Translations under genes and position numbers: made by a program
From: Candidatus Hydrogenedentota bacterium
GTDB taxonomy: Bacteria; Hydrogenedentota; Hydrogenedentia; Hydrogenedentales; SCBR16-9
Assembly (NCBI GenBank): GCA_007116095.1
Contig: SKJD01000246.1
Location: forward strand, 1 to 7,686
DNA: 7,686 nt
Reading direction: 5' to 3'
Notes under the pieces: generated by a model
The model's database searches: none
Seen by the model: only the letters and a program-made list of their open reading frames with translations
Told to the model about the DNA's origin: nothing
Shown: in pieces, positions 1 to 7,476 of the stretch
Layout: every line of letters begins with the position of its first letter
Position numbering within the stretch: the stretch's first letter is position 1

Positions 1-15
1 CACTGAGGGAGACCC

Positions 16-1077
16 ATGTCCGAGAAAAAACGACCTGTCATATTATCCGGTATACGGCCCACGGGCCGCCTGCATTACGGCAACTACTTCGGGGCCATCT
101 ATCATTTCCTGCGGCTTCAGGAGCAGGAAGCCGAGCGCTATTACTTTATCGCTGACTACCACGCACTCACGACAATCACCGAGCCCAAGGGCATTTTCGA
201 ACAAACCCTGGACATGCTGCGCACCTACATCGCCTGCGGCCTGGACCCTGCGAAGTCAATCGTGTACCGCCAGAGCGATCTACCCTGCACGGCGGAGTTG
301 ACCCTGCTCCTCGGGATGATCACCAACATCGGCCACCTGGAACGCGGCACTACCTACAAAGACAAGTTCTCGCAGTTGGAAGACAACCCGAAAGTCGAAG
401 GCAATCCCCTCTCCTACGGCCTGCTGGGCTACCCCGTATTGATGGCGGCGGACATCCTCATCGTGCGAGCGGACCAGGTGCCGGTCGGCGATGATCAGCG
501 CCAGCACGTGGAGATGGCCTGCGACATCGCCCAGAAGTTCAACAGCCGCTTCGGCGAGGTGCTGCACATCCCCGAAGCCGTTAGCCGGAACGCCCTGCGT
601 CTGCCTGGGCTGGATGGCTCCAGCAAGATGGGCAAGAGCGACAACAACACCTTGGATTTGCTGGACGATCCCAAGACCGCGCTCAAGAAAATTCAAGGCG
701 TGCCCACCACAACCGATCCCCTGCCGCTGGACACCGACAGCAATGAGCCGGAGATGGTGATTCCCAAGATGCCGCCGGGCGTGGGCGTACTCTATCGTCT
801 GCTGCACCTGCTTGCGCCAGAGGACGTCTACCTCGATTTCCTGGGCAAGTACCGGCGTGGGGAGAAGTTCTATGGCATGCTCAAGAAGACCTTGGCGCAG
901 TATGTGGCGGAGTTCAACGCCCCCATCATCGAGAAGTTCCACGCGCCTGAGAATAGCGACGATTTCATCAAGGACTTCCTCCGCGACAACGCGAAGAAGG
1001 TAACCCCCGTCGCGCTGGAAACCGTGGAAGGATGCCGCGAAGCAATCGGCATCGGCCACAGCCTCTACCGCGCCTGA
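16..1077 (+). CDS. trpS: Tryptophanyl-tRNA synthetase
   Basis: This cytoplasmic class Ic aminoacyl-tRNA synthetase charges tRNA(Trp) with tryptophan using ATP. The 353-residue product has the usual bacterial length. The HIGH-type ATP-binding signature is seen at residues 14-24 (RPTGRLHYGNY). The family block GYPVLMAADIL starts at residue 138 and is followed by VPVGDDQRQHVE, part of the tryptophan/adenylate pocket. The KMSKS loop appears as KMGKS at 204-208, within DGSSKMGKSDNN, as is normal for bacterial TrpRS. The C-terminal helical region, which contributes to tRNA contacts, is present to the end. The ATG at 16 is supported by a purine-rich GAGGGAG ribosome site at 5-11. The next gene follows after 65 bp on the same strand, so co-transcription is possible but not shown. 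No broken motif or frameshift is visible. Confidence 0.98.
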   Translation: MSEKKRPVILSGIRPTGRLHYGNYFGAIYHFLRLQEQEAERYYFIADYHALTTITEPKGIFEQTLDMLRTYIACGLDPAKSIVYRQSDLPCTAELTLLLGMITNIGHLERGTTYKDKFSQLEDNPKVEGNPLSYGLLGYPVLMAADILIVRADQVPVGDDQRQHVEMACDIAQKFNSRFGEVLHIPEAVSRNALRLPGLDGSSKMGKSDNNTLDLLDDPKTALKKIQGVPTTTDPLPLDTDSNEPEMVIPKMPPGVGVLYRLLHLLAPEDVYLDFLGKYRRGEKFYGMLKKTLAQYVAEFNAPIIEKFHAPENSDDFIKDFLRDNAKKVTPVALETVEGCREAIGIGHSLYRA

Positions 1078-1142
1078 GGCCATCACAAAGACCCATCATA
1101 TAAAAACAGACAATCGCTACACGCGGTTGGGAGGGCCTGCGC

Positions 1143-2588
1143 ATGATCCTGCTCACTGGAGCCACCGGCTATGTCGGAGGTCGGCTACTGAAAATGTTGG
1201 AGCAACAAGGCCTTCCTGTCCGCTGCCTGGCGCGACGCCCGGAAGCCCTCACGGGCCGCGTGGCGCCAGGTACGGAGGTCGTCCAGGGCGATTTATTTGA
1301 CCGCAAAAGCCTGGACAAAGCCTTGCAAGGCGTGAAACAAGCCTATTACCTGGCGCACTCGATGGGCGACAGCGGGGCTTTCGCCGAACGGGAATATGAG
1401 GCTGCCAGAAACTTTGCAGAGGCGGCTACCGCCGCGGGCGTGGAACGTATTCTTTACCTGGGCGGGTTGGGCGACGAGTCCAAGACGCTCTCGGAACACC
1501 TGCACGCACGCCATGAAGTTGGGCGTATCCTCCGGAACAGCGCGGTCAAGACCATCGAGTTTCGCGCCTCGATCATCATCGGCTCCGGCAGCCTCTCCTT
1601 CGATCTCATCCGCGCCCTCGTGCGCAAACTGCCGGTGATGATCACGCCGCGCTGGGTCTCGGTGGAGGCGCAGCCCATCGCCATTGGCGACGTGCTGGAA
1701 TACCTGCTTGAGGGGCTGGAGATTTCCCTGGAACAAAGCGAGGTCTTCGAAATCGGCGGGGCCGAATGTATGTCCTACGGCGGCCTGATGCAGGAATTTG
1801 CGCGGCAGCTCGGATTGCGACGTTATATGATTACGGTCCCCGTGCTCACCCCCCGCCTCTCCAGCCTCTGGCTGCATCTGGTCACGCCCGTCCATGCACG
1901 GATTGGCCGTAAACTGATTGAGGGCATCCAGTATCCCACGGTGGTGCGCGATGACAAGGCCCGTCACCGTTTCACGGTTGCGCCGATGGGCGTCAGCGAG
2001 GCAATCGCCCAGGCGCTGCGCAATGAAGACCGCGAGTTCGTCGAAACACACTGGTCCGACGCGCTTTCATCCTCCAAAATGGTGGATCGCGCCTGGGGCG
2101 GGGTGAAATTCGGCTCTCGGATTGTCGACCTGCGGGAATGCCACGCCAATGTACCCCCTGAACAGGCCTTTGCCATCATTCAACGCATTGGCGGTAAACA
2201 GGGCTGGTACTACGCCGACTGGCTCTGGGCGCTGCGGGGCTACCTCGATATTCTGGCTGGCGGCGTGGGCCATCGTCGTGGCCGCCGTAATCCCGAGCAT
2301 CTCTTCGTGGGCGATGTCGTGGACTGGTGGCGTGTCGAGGCCATCGAGCCCGGCGAACGGCTCATGCTGCGCGCCGAGATGAAAGTACCCGGTCGCGCCT
2401 GGCTCGAATTCCGCGTCACCCCCGACGGCGACGGCTGCATCATCCGTCAGACCGCCCTCTTCGATCCCGCCGGCCTTTTTGGTCTCGCCTACTGGTACAG
2501 CCTCTACTTGCTTCACCAGATCGTCTTCGCCGGCATGCTCCGCAACATCGCCCGCGCAGCGGAGGGGGAAGTCGGGCAAAGGAATTGA
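1143..2588 (+). CDS. Atypical SDR (NAD(P)-binding Rossmann) protein with C-terminal DUF2867, YbjT-like
   Basis: The protein has 481 residues and two parts. Residues 1 to about 300 form an atypical short-chain dehydrogenase/NmrA-like Rossmann domain. The dinucleotide-binding loop TGATGYVG is at 5-12, an acidic turn QGDLFD at 48-53, and the central strand YLGGLGDES at 105-113. The classical catalytic Tyr-X3-Lys is not evident, so it may bind NAD(P) without acting as a standard dehydrogenase. Residues from about 325 to 475 match DUF2867 in style: a WYYADWLWALRG stretch at 355-366, a VGDVVDWWRVE stretch at 389-399, and a hydrophobic C-terminal helix with WYSLYLLHQIVF at 451-462. This two-domain order and length resemble E. 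coli YbjT (about 476 residues), whose biochemical role is unclear. A strong GGGAGGG site at 1129-1135 lies 7 bases before the ATG. It lies 65 bp after trpS and converges with the gene ending at 2785. Substrate and role are not predictable from sequence. Confidence 0.9.
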   Translation: MILLTGATGYVGGRLLKMLEQQGLPVRCLARRPEALTGRVAPGTEVVQGDLFDRKSLDKALQGVKQAYYLAHSMGDSGAFAEREYEAARNFAEAATAAGVERILYLGGLGDESKTLSEHLHARHEVGRILRNSAVKTIEFRASIIIGSGSLSFDLIRALVRKLPVMITPRWVSVEAQPIAIGDVLEYLLEGLEISLEQSEVFEIGGAECMSYGGLMQEFARQLGLRRYMITVPVLTPRLSSLWLHLVTPVHARIGRKLIEGIQYPTVVRDDKARHRFTVAPMGVSEAIAQALRNEDREFVETHWSDALSSSKMVDRAWGGVKFGSRIVDLRECHANVPPEQAFAIIQRIGGKQGWYYADWLWALRGYLDILAGGVGHRRGRRNPEHLFVGDVVDWWRVEAIEPGERLMLRAEMKVPGRAWLEFRVTPDGDGCIIRQTALFDPAGLFGLAYWYSLYLLHQIVFAGMLRNIARAAEGEVGQRN

Positions 2589-2601
2589 GCAAGATAATGT
2601 T

Positions 2602-2659
2602 TGTAGGGGCGCCCCCCCCTGTGGGCGCCCACAGGCGGACACGGGGGCCCGCCCCTACA
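2602..2659. repeat. GC-rich palindromic intergenic element (REP/MITE-like)
   Basis: This 58-bp element is bounded by perfect 10-bp inverted termini: TGTAGGGGCG at 2602-2611 and CGCCCCTACA at 2650-2659. Inside is a perfect 18-bp palindrome at 2618-2635 (CCTGTGGGCGCCCACAGG) next to a run of eight C at 2612-2619. It lies 13 bp after the stop codon of the SDR/DUF2867 gene. Short elements with GTAGGGGC...GCCCCTAC ends occur dispersed in many environmental bacterial genomes. Identifying this one as a member of such a dispersed family is inference, since only one copy is in the window. It has no coding capacity of its own. It could also act as a strong transcript-end structure, but it lacks an adjacent U-tract. 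Confidence 0.75.
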
Positions 2660-2673
2660 GAACAACACCTTCC

Positions 2674-2691
2674 CTTTGCGCAAGCGCAAAG
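2674..2691. repeat. Perfect 8-bp-stem hairpin
   Basis: The sequence CTTTGCGC-AA-GCGCAAAG is a perfect inverted repeat with an 8-bp stem and a two-base centre on the plus strand. It sits 14 bp beyond the GC-rich palindrome and just before the three tandem hairpin repeats. Its layout (8-bp arm, AA, 8-bp arm) is the same as that of the cores in the following tandem repeats, although most of the bases differ. No T-run follows it on either strand, so it is not a canonical intrinsic terminator. Confidence 0.6.
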
Positions 2692-2702
2692 CGCGTAAGG
2701 TT

Positions 2703-2791
2703 GGAGTAACGAAGCAAGCTTTGCTACTCCAGAACTCAAGCAAAGCAAGCTTTGCTACTCCAGATGCCAGCAAAGCAAGCTTTGCTACTCC
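2703..2791. repeat. Three tandem ~30-bp hairpin repeats
   Basis: Three copies of the 19-bp core AAGCAAGCTTTGCTACTCC begin at 2712, 2743 and 2773, with periods of 31 and 30 bp. Copies 1 and 2 also share the following AGA. Copies 2 and 3 each contain the perfect inverted repeat AGCAAAGC-AA-GCTTTGCT (2739-2756 and 2769-2786). Copy 1 has an extended but imperfect hairpin because GGAGTA at 2703-2708 pairs with TACTCC at 2725-2730. Read on the minus strand the unit begins GGAGTAGCAAAGC. Copy 3 overlaps the end of the minus-strand gene: the TAG stop (2785-2787) and the final Glu codon (2788-2790) lie inside it. The block may stabilise or end transcripts of the two convergent genes. It may also belong to a dispersed repeat family of the genome. 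Neither role is shown here. Confidence 0.85.
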
Positions 2792-4980
2792 GGCGTCAAC
2801 CGGTACTGGCGGGTTTCGCCGTGGGCGAAGGTTTCGATGAGGTGGTTGCCGCGCACAGTAAGCTCGGCGGCGGGGGCGTCCAGTCTTTCAATACGGGTCT
2901 CGGGTGGGAGGAGAATTGCTTTTTCTCCGGCGCTGGAGGCGCTGACGGTCAGGAAGCTGCCGTCGGTCGCGATGACATCGTCGGAATCGAGGTAGACGTG
3001 TACGCCTGCCTGATGCAGGATATTGCGGAGAAACTGCGCCGGGACTTCCAGCGCGCCCACATAAATTGAACGCCAGTTTCCCATACCCTTGGCCGCTATC
3101 GCCACGCTGTCGTCGTCGCAATAGGTCGCCAGGGATTGCACCCCCGGGCTATCGGCCACCGACCAACGCGGGCTCAATTCCAAATCGGGGTTGCCGTAGC
3201 CCTCACCCGCCAAGCCTTCTGTCAGCAAGTGTTCACCTTGGAAGCGGAACGCTGCGACGCCGCCTTTGACTTCATCGAGCGGAAATCCTGTCAGGGCGGT
3301 GATTTGCTCCGTACTTGCCTGATCGTCACTCAGGAAGCCGCTGCCATAGAACCAGACCGCAGTCTTGCCTTCCAGCGCGGTATGCAGCTTCTCGCGATCA
3401 GCGTCATTGATCCACCAGCAGCCGAGAAAGAGCGTCACCGCCGGCAACTCGATACGATCTTCCAGGACGTCACTCAGTAGATGCATCCTGAACTCCGCGC
3501 CCATGCGGTACCACTGCTCACGGAAGAAAGAAAACAGCGGGGCGTGTAAGGCGCGGTCCGGATAGGCCCCCAGGACGCTTCGCTCATCCACCACGATGGC
3601 GACTTCCGGCGCGAAACGCTTCGGGGCTTCCATCTCGGCTTCATAGCGGGTCCAGTTGCGCGCGATTTCTTCCCAGATGCCGGGATCATTCAGCCAGCCC
3701 TCGGCGATCAGGTCCATGTACCAGGTTCCCATGCGTCGCGGGTGCAAGCGCCCGAAATGGCGTCGGTGCTCCCAATGGGTTTCTTCCAGGTTGTTGGTCC
3801 CCGTGATGCGCCCCAGCATGGTGCTGCGGTCGGTGTACATGGTGCGCGTGTCGTCTTCCGTGATGAAGAGCTTGCCTGCCACCGTTACGGAGTCCACCGG
3901 CAGCATGAAGGCATTCATGCCGCCCGGCCCTCGGTCCAGATACGAGATGGGCGAGGTCAGGATATCGACATCGGGGGAGCGTAACAAACGATCCAACGCG
4001 AGGTGCCCACTGACACTGCCGCCTTTGGGCAGGTTGCCCAGTTCGAAGAAGTAGCCGTAGAAATAGGTGACCAGCTTCTTACGATCGGTCAGCTCCTTTA
4101 TCAGTGCGGCGGCTTGCTCCATGGGCTCGACCACGGCAACTTGTTGGTACGTGGCGAAGTCGATGACATAGCGATCCTGGACCGGATCGCGGAAGAGGCC
4201 GTGTGTGGCGCTTTCCCGTTCGGCTGCCGTGGGAACCTGAATGGCCTCCCACGCAAGCGCCGGCTTGTCCCAGGCGACGCGCAGGGCCTCCAGCTCTTCT
4301 TCGTATTGCGTGCGCAGCCACTGGATAAAGCCCAGACGCATCGGTTCTTCAAAGCCGCCATGCACCGGCTCCCAGGAACGCTTGTAAAACCATTCCGCCG
4401 TGCTCAGGTTGCAGGGGTGGTAGCCGATGATGTGATCGCCCCAGTGGGCTTCAAGGTGTTCCACAAAACGGGCGAGGTGGATGGGAAATTCTTCGCGCCA
4501 GGCCTCCGAGGCGACACTTCCCCAACGCACATGATCGGGGTTGTCTTCCGAGTCGCTGTAAAGCATCTCATTGCCGGGGTTTTCGTCCAGCCACCAGTGC
4601 GGAGGCGGCGTGATGGAGAAACGGGGCATCAGGAGGGCGTCGGGCACGATGTCCAGCAGGTCCTGGATGGCCTGATCGACGGGAGTAAAATCGGCCTTGG
4701 CGCCCGGCTCGGGCCAGGGCATGGGCAAGCCGAAGGTATAAAAGCGCACACCGGCTTCACGGGCCATTTCCGCCTGTGCTTTGAAGGGATGTTCTGGATC
4801 CGGGTTTGGATCGGCACAGAAGAAAAGCGGTGGGCGTGCTTCGCCGTTCACGAAAATCGTCGGTGCGCCGTTATAGTCTCGTAACTCCGCCACCAGCGCT
4901 TCATTTGCCCAGGCGAGCGGATTGCCCCCGAACAATAACACAAAAGTCACAACGAAACCGACAATCACCAATTTCCGCAT
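2785..4980 (-). CDS. Secreted glycoside-hydrolase-like protein (GH42-like TIM barrel, clan GH-A type)
   Basis: The 731-residue product has a clear Sec signal peptide: Met-Arg-Lys, a hydrophobic core, then AWA with likely cleavage after Ala25. A short N-terminal strand pair (TIFVNGEARPPLFF, 41-54) precedes a barrel-like region of about 60-430. Motifs include RFSITPPPHWW (120-130), IIGYHPCNLSTAEWFY (184-199) and KLFITEDDTRT (370-380). Glu196 and Glu375 are the best candidates for acid/base and nucleophile by position after barrel strands 4 and 7; this is inference. Residues 455-575 (PEVAIVVDERS, FLGCWWIND, AVWFYGSGF) resemble the amidotransferase-like trimerisation domain of GH42 beta-galactosidases. 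The rest is a beta-rich tail. The usual Asn-Glu pair of GH42 is absent (Ala-Glu here), so it is probably a divergent relative with unknown substrate. A GGGAG site at 4988-4992 supports the start, and the stop lies in a hairpin repeat. It acts outside the cytoplasm, presumably on glycans. Confidence 0.75.
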   Translation of the reverse strand: MRKLVIVGFVVTFVLLFGGNPLAWANEALVAELRDYNGAPTIFVNGEARPPLFFCADPNPDPEHPFKAQAEMAREAGVRFYTFGLPMPWPEPGAKADFTPVDQAIQDLLDIVPDALLMPRFSITPPPHWWLDENPGNEMLYSDSEDNPDHVRWGSVASEAWREEFPIHLARFVEHLEAHWGDHIIGYHPCNLSTAEWFYKRSWEPVHGGFEEPMRLGFIQWLRTQYEEELEALRVAWDKPALAWEAIQVPTAAERESATHGLFRDPVQDRYVIDFATYQQVAVVEPMEQAAALIKELTDRKKLVTYFYGYFFELGNLPKGGSVSGHLALDRLLRSPDVDILTSPISYLDRGPGGMNAFMLPVDSVTVAGKLFITEDDTRTMYTDRSTMLGRITGTNNLEETHWEHRRHFGRLHPRRMGTWYMDLIAEGWLNDPGIWEEIARNWTRYEAEMEAPKRFAPEVAIVVDERSVLGAYPDRALHAPLFSFFREQWYRMGAEFRMHLLSDVLEDRIELPAVTLFLGCWWINDADREKLHTALEGKTAVWFYGSGFLSDDQASTEQITALTGFPLDEVKGGVAAFRFQGEHLLTEGLAGEGYGNPDLELSPRWSVADSPGVQSLATYCDDDSVAIAAKGMGNWRSIYVGALEVPAQFLRNILHQAGVHVYLDSDDVIATDGSFLTVSASSAGEKAILLPPETRIERLDAPAAELTVRGNHLIETFAHGETRQYRLTPE

Positions 4981-5156
4981 AGCAACACTCCCGTTGGACC
5001 CAACTTATTATTTCAGGCAGCCGTATTCACATAAACAGCCAATAGTGTGTCGGGTGGGAGTGACGCTTTGCAAGTCTGCCTACAGCAGTATAAGGGCGGA
5101 ATATTCACCTGTTTGCCCGTGACAGCAGGACTTCATGATCGAATTCGTGGCGCTTT
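4981..5156 (-). promoter_or_regulatory. Spacer upstream of the secreted GH-like gene, ribosome site and presumed promoter
   Basis: This 176-bp spacer separates apbE from the GH-like gene, both on the minus strand. It carries the GH-like gene's ribosome site (GGGAG, 4988-4992, seven bases before the ATG) and an AT-rich stretch just upstream (AATAATAAG on the minus strand, around 5001-5010). The gap and the unrelated functions suggest the GH-like gene has its own promoter here. No convincing -35/-10 pair with normal spacing was found, and no hairpin followed by a T-run marks the end of the apbE transcript. Confidence 0.3.
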
Positions 5157-6251
5157 TCAGGAATCTGGGAACAGCGCTTGAAATGCGCTGGAGCTACGCT
5201 CGATAAACCCCTCTTCTTCATCATGCACCAACAGCATAACCGCCAGGTCCAGCTCTTCCGCCAGGGCCAAGCCGTCTTCAGTCCCAAGCACCAGAATGGC
5301 GGTGGCGTAGGCGTCAGCCAGTGCGCAGGACTCATGAAAAACACTGACCGAAGCCAGATCATGAAAGATGGGACGTCCCGACTCGGGATCGATGGTGTGT
5401 GATAGGGAACGACCAGCCACTTCGATGAAATTGCGGTAATCTCCGGATGTCGCCAGGGCGATATCCGTGATGGGCAAGACGCGGTACACACTGCGGGCAT
5501 CCGGTACTGGGGTCTCTATGGCGATGCGCCAGGGTTCATTCTGGGCATTGTGTCCCCGAGCGACCACTTCTCCGCCAATATCCACCAGGATATTCTCCAG
5601 GCCAAAACTTTCCACGGTTTCCGCGACAACATCAACCGCATAGCCCTTGGCAATGCCGGAAAGATCAATATAGGTATCGCTGTGTTTCTTGGTGACAGTC
5701 CCTGCTTCCAGGTCCAGCGTGAGTTTTTCATAGCCGACAATTTCCAGCAGGACCGCGATTTGCGTGTCGTCCGGCGGCTCGATCTGATGATCCGGGCCGA
5801 AACCCCAAACGTTCACCAGGGGGCCGATGGTCACATCAAAAGCTCCGTTGCTCTCCCGACTCACCTGCTTGGATTTCTCCAGCATCAACAATGTTTCCGG
5901 AGAGAGCGCAAATGGTTCGCCCGCTGGATGCCGGTTCAGCTTGGACAACTCCGAGTCTTCCCGGTAGGTCGACATCAGCGCGTTGACCTCTTCCAGGGCA
6001 TCCTGAATGGCTTCGGTGATGGCCGAACGTTCCTCTTTGCTGAGGGTCCCGATGACCTTCACATTGTACCAAGTGCCCATGGTCGGACCAGAAAAATGGT
6101 GCTCTCTGGGCTCCGAAGCGGCGCAGCCCATGGCCGACAACAGCATGATAATGCCCATAAGCATCAAAGTGGCGCTAACTGTTATTGATTTGACAAAAGA
6201 AAGGAGCGTGCAGCGCACACTCCCTTCCCTATGTTTTGTTCGTGAGTTCAT
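5157..6251 (-). CDS. apbE: FAD:protein FMN transferase (ApbE), probable lipoprotein
   Basis: ApbE transfers FMN from FAD to a threonine in target proteins at the outer face of the inner membrane. In Na+-NQR its targets are NqrB and NqrC. Family motifs run in order (numbered from the chosen start): FSGPTMGTWYNVKV (53-66), GAFDVTIGPLVNVWGFGP (136-153), YIDLSGIAKGYAVD (194-207), VDIGGEVVARG (223-233), ATSGDYRNF (267-275) and SHTIDPESGRPI (284-295). ALADAYATA (310-318) contains Asp313 and Thr317, the likely metal ligands. The 364-residue length is normal. The N terminus has basic residues, a hydrophobic stretch and LSAMGC (38-43), a somewhat weak lipobox with Cys43 as the likely lipidation site. 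The ATG at 6251 was preferred to one at 6302 because the latter overlaps nqrF by 50 bp, whereas 6251 sits one base after the nqrF stop (TAATATG). That spacing suggests coupled translation with nqrF. Confidence 0.95.
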   Translation of the reverse strand: MNSRTKHREGSVRCTLLSFVKSITVSATLMLMGIIMLLSAMGCAASEPREHHFSGPTMGTWYNVKVIGTLSKEERSAITEAIQDALEEVNALMSTYREDSELSKLNRHPAGEPFALSPETLLMLEKSKQVSRESNGAFDVTIGPLVNVWGFGPDHQIEPPDDTQIAVLLEIVGYEKLTLDLEAGTVTKKHSDTYIDLSGIAKGYAVDVVAETVESFGLENILVDIGGEVVARGHNAQNEPWRIAIETPVPDARSVYRVLPITDIALATSGDYRNFIEVAGRSLSHTIDPESGRPIFHDLASVSVFHESCALADAYATAILVLGTEDGLALAEELDLAVMLLVHDEEEGFIERSSSAFQALFPDS

Positions 6252-6252
6252 A

Positions 6253-7476
6253 TTATCCAAAGTCGTCAAATTCGACCATTTCATCTTCAACACCAAGATC
6301 ATACAACATGTTCATAGCTGCATTCAGCATCATGGGCGGCCCGCAGAGGTAATACTCAATATCCTCAGGCGCTGGATGATCCTTCAGATATTCGTCATGC
6401 AGCACCTGGTGAATGAATCCGGTGTACCCGGTCCAATTGTCTTCCGGCAGCGGCTCGGACAGCGCGACATACCACTTGAAGTTGTCGTTCTCCGCCTGGA
6501 TTCTGTCGAAGTCCTCGACATAGAACATTTCCCGCAGGCTCCGGGCGCCATACCAGAAGGTGACCTTGCGGTCAGTCTTAAGCCGCTTGAATTGATCGAA
6601 AATATGCGAGCGCATCGGAGCCATACCGGCGCCGCCACCAATGAAGCACATTTCCCGGTCCGTGTCCTTGGCGAAGAACTCACCGTAGGGACCGGAAATC
6701 GTGACCTCGTCTCCATCCTTCAAGTTGAAGATATAAGAGGACATAACCCCAGGCGGTATCCCCGGCGCATTGGGCGGCGGCGTGGCGATACGGACGTTGA
6801 GCATAATGATGTCGCTCTCTTCCGGATAGTTTGCCATGGAATAGGCGCGAGTCACTTCCTCATCATTGACCGCCTTGAGGTCCCAGAGGTTCATGGCATC
6901 CCAGGCATCCTGGAATTCCTTTTCAATATCAAAATTCTTGAAGTCGATTTCATAGGGCGGGCATTCAATCTGAATATACCCACCGGCGCGGAATGGCACG
7001 GTCTCGCCTTCAGGCAATTCCAGAATAAGCTCCTTGATGAAGGTCGCGACATTGTGGTTTGAGCGTACCTTGCACTGCCACTTGCGCACATCGAAGACCT
7101 CGGCAGGCACTTCGATTTTCATGTCGCTCTTCACCTTCACCTGGCAAGACAGACGGCAACCTTCGCGCTCTTCACCTTTACTGATGTGCGCCTCTTCGGT
7201 CGTGAGCATGGAGCCGCCACCTTCTTTAATATTTACCTTGCACACACCACAACTGCCTTTGCCGCCGCAGGCCGACGGAATAAAAATCTGGTTCTGTCCC
7301 AAGGTATCAAGCAACGTGGCCCCCGCAGGCACCTTTAGCGCTTTGTCCGGGTCATCGTTGATGGTGATGGTTACTTCTCCAGAGGTGACCAACTTCGCCT
7401 TGGCAATCAGTAAAACGGCAACCAGCGAAAGAATCACCACGGTGAACATCACCACACCCATGATAATGGTTTCCAT
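6253..7476 (-). CDS. nqrF: Na+-translocating NADH:quinone oxidoreductase subunit F
   Basis: NqrF is the NADH-oxidising entry subunit of the sodium-pumping respiratory complex. It passes electrons from NADH via FAD to a 2Fe-2S cluster. The 407-residue product has one N-terminal membrane helix (about residues 3-25). A plant-type ferredoxin domain follows, with cluster ligands Cys70, Cys76, Cys79 ([11 protein letters not shown]) and Cys111, the same numbering as in Vibrio cholerae NqrF. The FAD domain shows [11 protein letters not shown] at 210-220 and GVMSSY at 243-248. The NADH domain shows [14 protein letters not shown] at 277-290 and YLCGPPMM at 376-383. The C terminus EFDDFG is typical. The ATG at 7476 was chosen over one at 7506 because a strong TAGGAG site lies eight bases upstream and it gives the family's exact usual length. 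It follows nqrE after 138 bp and precedes apbE by one base. Confidence 0.98.
   Translation of the reverse strand: METIIMGVVMFTVVILSLVAVLLIAKAKLVTSGEVTITINDDPDKALKVPAGATLLDTLGQNQIFIPSACGGKGSCGVCKVNIKEGGGSMLTTEEAHISKGEEREGCRLSCQVKVKSDMKIEVPAEVFDVRKWQCKVRSNHNVATFIKELILELPEGETVPFRAGGYIQIECPPYEIDFKNFDIEKEFQDAWDAMNLWDLKAVNDEEVTRAYSMANYPEESDIIMLNVRIATPPPNAPGIPPGVMSSYIFNLKDGDEVTISGPYGEFFAKDTDREMCFIGGGAGMAPMRSHIFDQFKRLKTDRKVTFWYGARSLREMFYVEDFDRIQAENDNFKWYVALSEPLPEDNWTGYTGFIHQVLHDEYLKDHPAPEDIEYYLCGPPMMLNAAMNMLYDLGVEDEMVEFDDFG

Noticed and set aside
280..1086. 268-residue open frame on the minus strand
   Set aside because: It lies wholly antisense to trpS, which has all family motifs; the product has no recognisable domain and is a by-product of high GC.
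1078..1142. TATAAAAA-containing stretch between trpS and the SDR gene as a promoter -10
   Set aside because: No -35 element at suitable spacing was seen, and the 65-bp gap fits either co-transcription or a separate promoter.
2674..2791. CRISPR-like array
   Set aside because: Only three units, with spacers of about 8-11 bp between 19-22-bp repeats and no cas genes; the structure is a tandem hairpin repeat, not a CRISPR.
4003..4884. 293-residue open frame on the plus strand
   Set aside because: It is antisense to the GH-like gene, with no ribosome site or recognisable motif; treated as a shadow.
5057..5071. GGAGTGACGCTTTGC, resembling a shortened copy of the tandem hairpin repeat (GGAGTAACG...CTTTGC)
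   Set aside because: The match is short, gapped and lacks the inverted repeat; chance similarity is a sufficient explanation without a genome-wide count.
6252..6302. 17-residue N-terminal extension of apbE starting at 6302
   Set aside because: It would overlap nqrF by 50 bp and push the signal peptide inward; the ATG at 6251 places basic residues and a hydrophobic stretch where a lipoprotein signal is expected.
6007..7062. 351-residue open frame on the plus strand spanning the apbE-nqrF junction
   Set aside because: It is antisense to two well-supported genes and has no domain-like pattern despite its length.
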